A stretch of 64,000 nt of DNA from Chinchilla lanigera (Eukaryota > Chordata > Mammalia > Rodentia > Chinchillidae), in assembly GCF_000276665.1 (NCBI RefSeq), contig NW_004955475.1, positions 5,292,710-5,356,709 on the forward strand. The letters are read 5' to 3'. This document shows, piece after piece, positions 57,833 through 64,000 of this stretch. A model generated the notes under the pieces. The model saw nothing but the letters and a program-made list of their open reading frames with translations, had not been told where the DNA came from and searched no databases. Every line of letters starts with the position of its first letter. Positions within the stretch are counted from its first letter, which is position 1. The translations under genes and the position numbers were made by a program.

Positions 57833-57988
57833 CCCATTCAAGACAGTGCCATATTTTTTATGTCTCACTACCAGAGAGCTCTGATATGAACTTGTTGTGT
57901 TCCCCCTGGCTTGAACCACCTGTGGGACATGCATCACCTTCCCATGTCGTACATGTACGACAAGTGGCCCAAGCCAGGGGGAACATGG
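57833..57988. mobile_element. TTAA-flanked inverted-repeat block, candidate piggyBac-like remnant
   Basis: A 33-nt inverted repeat (57898-57930 against 57953-57985, 28 of 33 matching, identical for the outer 16) has a 22-nt spacer. It overlaps a perfect 16-bp palindrome, GTCGTACATGTACGAC (57946-57961). The block is bounded by TTAA at 57829-57832 and 57989-57992, with CCCATTCAAGAC just inside the left one. TTAA targets, C-rich ends and internal inverted repeats are piggyBac traits, but the outer ends match each other poorly. Confidence 0.4.
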
Positions 57989-58497
57989 TTAAACAACTTT
58001 TTATTATTTTATTGTTTTATTAGTATATGTTTGCATTATGTAATTGTTATATTCCTTGTGAGGAGTTGATACATGTACCTAACATTTTGATTTTCTTTTC
58101 ATCTCCTTCTCCCTACCCTCTTCCATCCCATCATCTCTGGGTCCCCTTCTCTTTTGCAAAAGATCTATCTTCATATTTTGTACTATCTATCTTCTATTTT
58201 GGTCTTATTTATATTTTAGGTTCTCATATAAAAGAAACTGTGATAATGCTTATGTGTCTGATTTATTTTAATTAACATTATTGTCTCAAGATATATCCAT
58301 TTTCCTACATATGACTCAGATTTGTCCTTTTTATGGCACAGTACTACTCCATTATTTATAACTACCCTATTTTCTTTATCTATTAATCTGTTGATGGACA
58401 TTATAGTCCACTTTCAAGATTTAGCTATTATGAATTATGCTGCTATAAATATGGGTATGGGTCTATCACTGTAATATGATCTCTTCAACTCTTTTGG

Positions 58498-58599
58498 TTT
58501 GGTTTTTTGTTTTTGTTTTTCTTCCTATACCAGGAATTGAACTCATGATCTTGCGCTTGCCAGGCAGGTACTGTGCCGCTGAGCTAAATCCCCAGCCCC
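58498..58599 (-). repeat. ID SINE inside the L1
   Basis: T-rich tail, TATACCAGGAATTGAACTCA, CTTGCCAGGCAGGTACTGTG and GAGCTAAATCCCCAGCCCC. A perfect 17-nt duplication, CTCTTCAACTCTTTTGG, of L1 sequence lies at 58481-58497 and 58600-58616, proving it is younger than the L1. Confidence 0.96.
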
Positions 58600-59621
58600 C
58601 TCTTCAACTCTTTTGGGAAGATACCTAGATGAGGAATAGCTGAGTCAAATGGAATTTCTAGTTTTACTAATCTCCACACTGATGTTCATAGTGGTTGTAC
58701 TAGTTTACATTCCCACCATCAATGTAGAAGGGTTCCTTTCTCCCTGTAGCCTCTCCAGCATTAGTAATTACCAGTATGTAACTTACTGATGATAGCCATT
58801 CTTTCTGGATAAGATGGAATCTCAGTGTTCTTTCAATTTGCATTTCTCTAATGGCCTGGGATGTTGAACACTTTTTTGTGTGTTTATTGGCCATTTAGAC
58901 TTCGTCTTCTAAGAAATCTCTATTCATTTGAATTGCCCTTTTAAAAAAATTGAGTCTTTTATTTGGGGGGGGGTCTAATTTTTTTGAGTTCTTTATATAT
59001 TCTAAACATTAGTCCTCTGTCTGAAGAATAGCTAGCAAAGTTTTTTTCATTCTGTACATTCTATTCTTATATCCAGATCTTTGATCCAGTTTCATTTTTC
59101 CCAGCATCATTTATTAAAGAGGCTATCTTTCCTCCAGCATGTTTTTGGCCCCTTTGTCAAAGGTTGGATGACTGAATGTACTTGAGGTTGTTTCTGCATC
59201 CTCTGTTCCATTCCATGGATCTGTGTATCTCTCTTTGTGCCAATTCCATGCTGTTTTCTATAACTGTAGCTCTGTAATAGAACCTGAAGTTTGGGATTGT
59301 GATGTGTGTTGGTTTGCTGTTGTTGCCCAAGATTGTTTTTGCTATTCTGAGGCACTTCCTGGTTCCATATCAGTTTTAGGATTGTTTTCCCTAGTTCTGT
59401 GAGGAATACTGTTGGTATTTTGTTTGGGATTATGTTAAATCTGTATATCAATTCTGGAAGTTTGACCATTTTGACAGTGTTGGTTCTGTCCATCCAGGAA
59501 CAGCATATGTTTCCATTTTTTAATGTCCTCTTTGGTTTCATTTTTCAAAGTACTATAGTTTTCATTTTAGACGATTTTTACTTTCTTGGTTGGGTAAATT
59601 CCTAAGTATTTAATTTTTCTT

Positions 59622-59703
59622 TTTTCTTTTTTGTACCAGGAATCAAACTCAGGACCTTGTGCTTGCCAGACAGGTGCTTGTGCCGCTGAGCTATATCCCC
59701 AGC
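59622..59703 (-). repeat. ID SINE inside the L1
   Basis: T-rich tail, TGTACCAGGAATCAAACTCA, CTTGCCAGACAGGTGCTTGT and GAGCTATATCCCCAGC. Flanking TTAATTTTTCTT at about 59610-59621 and 59704-59715 is the duplication. Confidence 0.92.
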
Positions 59704-59854
59704 TTAATTTTTCTTGATGCTTTTATTAATAGTATTGTTTTTCTAATTTCTTGTGAGTTCATTATTGGTGCATAGGAACACATTATGGAAAATCTATCCA
59801 TCTGGTCCCCTCCATTTTCTCAAAAAGCTAGTATCGCTTTTCAACATAAATATT

Positions 59855-60150
59855 CACATTTCTTCATCTAAAACTTGCTGACAGCTTCTGTTGCCCATTG
59901 ACTTAGAGCAAGGGACTCACCTGCCTTTGAATCCTGAAAGCCTTTTATTGAGACAGGATCTCGCTATGTAATTCAGGGTAGCCTTGAACTCACTATGCAA
60001 TCCAGGCTGGCCTTGAACTCTCCACAAAACCTCCTGCCTCAGCCTACCAAGTGCTGGGATTACAGGCGTGTGCTGCCATACTTGGCTTGAAAGCCTTTTG
60101 TTCTTTCTTCATCATCTCCCGCACATTGACCTTTCTAAAATATATTTCTA
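59855..60150 (+). repeat. L2 LINE remnant split by a B1
   Basis: AAAACTTGCTGACAGCTTCTGTTGCCCATTGACTTAGAGCAAGG and, beyond the B1, CATCATCTCCCGCACATTGACC resemble the L2 3' region. Confidence 0.6.
59947..60087 (-). repeat. B1 SINE
   Basis: ATTGAGACAGGATCTCGCTATGTAATTCAGG... to GTGCTGGGATTACAGGCGTGTGCTGCCATACTTGGC is a well preserved B1 complement. Duplication TGAAAGCCTTTT lies at 59935-59946 and 60088-60099. Confidence 0.93.
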
Positions 60151-61119
60151 ATTACTCAAGTCAGCAAGAGGTAGATGGGAAATGAGGTTATTTTTCTTGT
60201 GAGCTAATTAATAGCAATGTCTTCCTTGCTTCTGTCTCTATCTCTTAGACTCATTACTCACTGCGCTCTAAACCCTTATTTCCACCCCCACCCAAAGAAA
60301 AGATAAAGAAGACTGCTTAATGTCAGGCTGAACTCATTAGGATGTGGCTCAGCTTGCCTGCCGCCATCTCTGGTGGTGGGCATGCAGGAGTTGAGCTGAC
60401 AGCCAGACCATTATTAACATGCTAATGACAGAAACTGGAGAACAGTCTCCATCTGTCTTTTCCTGGCAGGCTTCTCTTTTTTGACCACTGCTTAGCCAAG
60501 ACTATTATGGTGAGGTATCTGCCTTGTTTTCATCTTCAACCTATGTGAGGGTAATCATGACTAGGCTCTTTGTAGGACTGGAAAAAAGTATTGCAAAACC
60601 TAGGGACAGCAGAGCTTCAGGATTATATATATCTCCAAACATACTTTCTTGGGATAGTATAAATGGGAATCAATCTTTAAGTCGCAGACGTTTTTCCTAG
60701 TTGCTAAAAACAAGGAACAACAGAGTCTGAAGGTTGAGTTGATGATACTTCCGGCCAGTGATGCAGTCACTCACACTCACATGATAAGTCCTTCATAGTA
60801 AACCAAAGGATGGGGTTTGGGGAACTTCTGGATAGATGAACCCATGTGGAGAAACAGAGGATGATGTGCTGGAGGACATAGAAGCTTTTTACTCCTCCCG
60901 TCACTCACCTTTTGCATTTCTTCCATCTGATTGTTCATTTGTATCCTTTGTAATACCCTTTATAATAAATGGGTAAACACAAGAAAAGATAAAGGACTGT
61001 ATATGGGAGTAACCCAGAAATATAAAAGGCAAGAGTTACCCCAACAATCTCTGCCTTCAGTTTTTAACCTGTTCTGGGTGTAGACAGCTGCGTGATGTAA
61101 CAGAGGGAAGGGGGAAGTG
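60151..61119. other. Intron 2 stretch, nothing recognised
   Basis: No assignable element. Confidence 0.45.
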
Positions 61120-61310
61120 AACATGAATGGATCTGGAGTTAAACAGACTGGTTTGAATCCTGACTCCGCCACTCATTACTGGAACCTCGGGCAAATGATT
61201 TCAATTCTCTACAATTTTATTATCTGTGAAATGGGCCTAATTGATATATGTCATAGCACTTTTATGAAAATTAAGAAGGTAATTGACGTCAGGTTCTTGG
61301 TGTGTTAGAT
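61120..61310 (+). repeat. MIR SINE
   Basis: GGTTTGAATCCTGACTCCGCCACTCATTACTGGAACCTCGGGCAAATGATTTCAATTCTC...ATCTGTGAAATGGGCCTAAT is close to full length. It ends about 215 bp before exon 3. Confidence 0.88.
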
Positions 61311-61453
61311 GCTAATAAATAATAGATCATTTCCTTTCCTCAGCAATAGTACTTTGTGTAGAGGTGCTGACATTGGTTCTTGACTGCTGTCCAAATGTAT
61401 TTTTCTTTTCTAATGTGAGCATCTTAACCTTTTAAGGGCAGAGGTGAGGTTGA

Positions 61454-61675
<222 letters not shown>

Positions 61676-62203
61676 TAGGGGATAACATGTGCTAGCTAGC
61701 AAACCTGGATTACCTAGGGCTATGTGTATCACTGGGTGGTCTGTTGACCATCTGGATCAGAATAATGGCAGAAGAATCTGTTAAAAAAGAACCTCAGACT
61801 TTTTTTTTTGTACTGGAGAAAAATGCAAAGATCTTAGTCTTATAGTACCTTTCTTTCACTGGTCCACTACTGCCTGACCATGGCAGTACAGATGGTTCGC
61901 TCTTTCTTGATTTTCCACCTCAATTAGATTACAACCGGGATGATTTGAATCCAATCAAGCTTTCTGCCCCAATTAGCGTCTCTGCAGGGACCTGGCAGTC
62001 CTTCATGTTAGTATTCTCAAACTGGTTTACTTGGTACTTAGCGGTCTCCGTACCGCACTGTGGCTTGTTTCCCTGAATGTCTCTAGGAGGTGGGTGCCCC
62101 ACTTTCTGCTGGTAGTGTCTTGTTTTCTCAAGGAGTTGAGACTTTTGCTAGACAGCTACAAAGTCATTAGGAGCCAATTTCATGCTTTAAAAGATGATCT
62201 AGT

Positions 62204-62357
62204 ATGGTCAGGCATCATGGTACATGCCTGTAGTTCTAGCATTCAGGGAGCTGGGGGAGGAGGATTATGAACTTGAGGCCAATACCTGGGCTACATAGGT
62301 AGTTTAAGGGTGACTTAGACTACATAGTAAGACCCTGTCTCTAAGAAACAAAAACAA
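62204..62357 (+). repeat. B1 SINE (sense) in intron 3
   Basis: GGTCAGGCATCATGGTACATGCCTGTAGTTCTAGCATTCAGGGAGCTGGGG...AAGACCCTGTCTCTAAG plus an A-rich tail. AGATGATCTAGT lies at 62192-62203 and 62370-62381. Confidence 0.9.
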
Positions 62358-62747
62358 AGCTCCACTAAGAGATGATCTAGTTTGTGTTTTTGCCTAGCCA
62401 ATTCCCAGGCCTCAGTCATAGTTTCTAGTCTTGTCTTTGCTATTTTATGGACTTAGAGGATCCTTGAAAGAAGAGCTTTCTTACCTGTACTGTTAAAATT
62501 TGAGGCCAGTTGGATATATTGTCAGATATTGGTTACTTGAGGGTTTTTCATCCTCAAGGTCAACAGGAGGTGATTATGGACATGGGACTAGGAAGGATTT
62601 CCAATGAAATTAATGTCTCTTTTGTGAATTATCAGCAAGATTTCCACCTAGCTTTGTAAGATTACTCAAACTGATGACCTTTCAGTGTCTTCTCCTCCAC
62701 TTATAGTCACTCCCCGACCATGTAATCCTGTTGTTTAAAGGTTGTGA

Positions 62748-63705
<958 letters not shown>

Positions 63706-63792
63706 CCTTTTTCTTTTTTTGTACCAGGAATCGATTTCCGGACCTTGTACTTGCCAGGCAGGCACTGTGCCACTAAACTATATCCCTGGCCC
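63706..63792 (-). repeat. ID SINE
   Basis: T-rich tail, TGTACCAGGAATCGATTTCC, CTTGCCAGGCAGGCACTGTG and CTATATCCCTGGCCC. Duplications TCCATAGACTTTTG (63692-63705) and TCCACAGACTTTTG (63793-63806) match 13 of 14. Confidence 0.93.
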
Positions 63793-64000
63793 TCCACAGA
63801 CTTTTGGATTAGGAAAAAAAATGAAATCTCACTCTGGGATCTCATTCTGGGATATCTGTGGCATATGTACAATCCATCAGAAGGAGTTAGAGATACTAGT
63901 TGGGCCCTGGGACACTTTATGAGTTATCATAGTATCAGAAGTGGCATGTTTAAAGCAAGCCTCTTTTATAATCTAGTAGTCCTGAGTGTTTACACCCATT

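Larger units (their letters stand above)
57993..59785 (-). repeat. L1 LINE, 5'-truncated, with two ID insertions
   Basis: This is the longest L1 fragment in the window. The 3' UTR complement is at the left, then the complement of the ORF2 C-terminal region. On the minus strand 59541-59107 stays open for 144 codons and reads an ORF2 C-terminal block ([34 protein letters not shown]). IDs interrupt it at 58498-58599 and 59622-59703. It has no reverse-transcriptase core and cannot be active. Confidence 0.9.

Noticed and set aside
57464..57937. 157-codon minus-strand open frame as a possible gene
   Set aside because: It runs from unassigned intron into the inverted-repeat block, and shows no known motif.
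59107..59541. 144-codon minus-strand open frame as a host gene
   Set aside because: Its residues match the L1 ORF2 C-terminal region and it lies inside an L1 fragment.

Overview
The window is mammalian nuclear DNA, and the repeats point to a rodent. It holds many B1 (7SL-derived) SINEs, dimeric B1-dID SINEs, tRNA-derived ID SINEs, L1 fragments, and older MIR, L2 and DNA-transposon remains. The ID copies end in ...GTTCGxTTCCCGGTACCGG. That differs from the ID/BC1 consensus I know for rat and from the squirrel and guinea-pig forms, so a non-muroid rodent is likely. A castorimorph such as beaver or kangaroo rat is my tentative guess and is not proven by the sequence.

The only functional gene I can support is MSN (moesin) on the + strand, present as its 5' part. 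A CpG-rich promoter and 5' leader lie at about 8.83-9.35 kb. The first coding exon (9348-9359) encodes only MPKT. Intron 1 is 41.8 kb. Exon 2 is 51137-51220, exon 3 is 61526-61621 and exon 4 is 62766-63040. The gene continues past the right edge. The four exons give residues 1-155 plus two bases of codon 156: FERM lobe F1 and the first part of F2. MSN is X-linked in other placental mammals, so this is probably X-chromosome sequence.

Region by region. 0-5 kb: L1 3' ends, an unidentified block with two levels of degenerate tandem repeats (2.25-3.2 kb), a B1, an ID and a B1-dID. 6.7-7.75 kb: a complete processed pseudogene of MOB4 (phocein) on the minus strand, with target-site duplications. 8.8-9.6 kb: the MSN CpG island. 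9.36-51.1 kb: intron 1, with SINEs, microsatellites, a 150-N assembly gap, a twin-primed L1, a 194-bp hAT element with 8-bp duplications, Tigger-type elements and long stretches with nothing recognisable. 51.2-61.5 kb: intron 2, with several young ID insertions, a 1.8-kb L1 fragment carrying two IDs, and an unusual inverted-repeat/palindrome block. 61.6-64 kb: short intron 3 and the start of intron 4.

There is no operon, CRISPR array or defence system. The interesting material is retroposition structure: the MOB4 retrocopy, a tail-less ID fragment with a perfect 17-bp duplication, a poly(T)-only insertion, and the hAT and possible piggyBac-like elements. Repeat family names are from pattern recognition, and most repeat edges are approximate to 5-20 bases.
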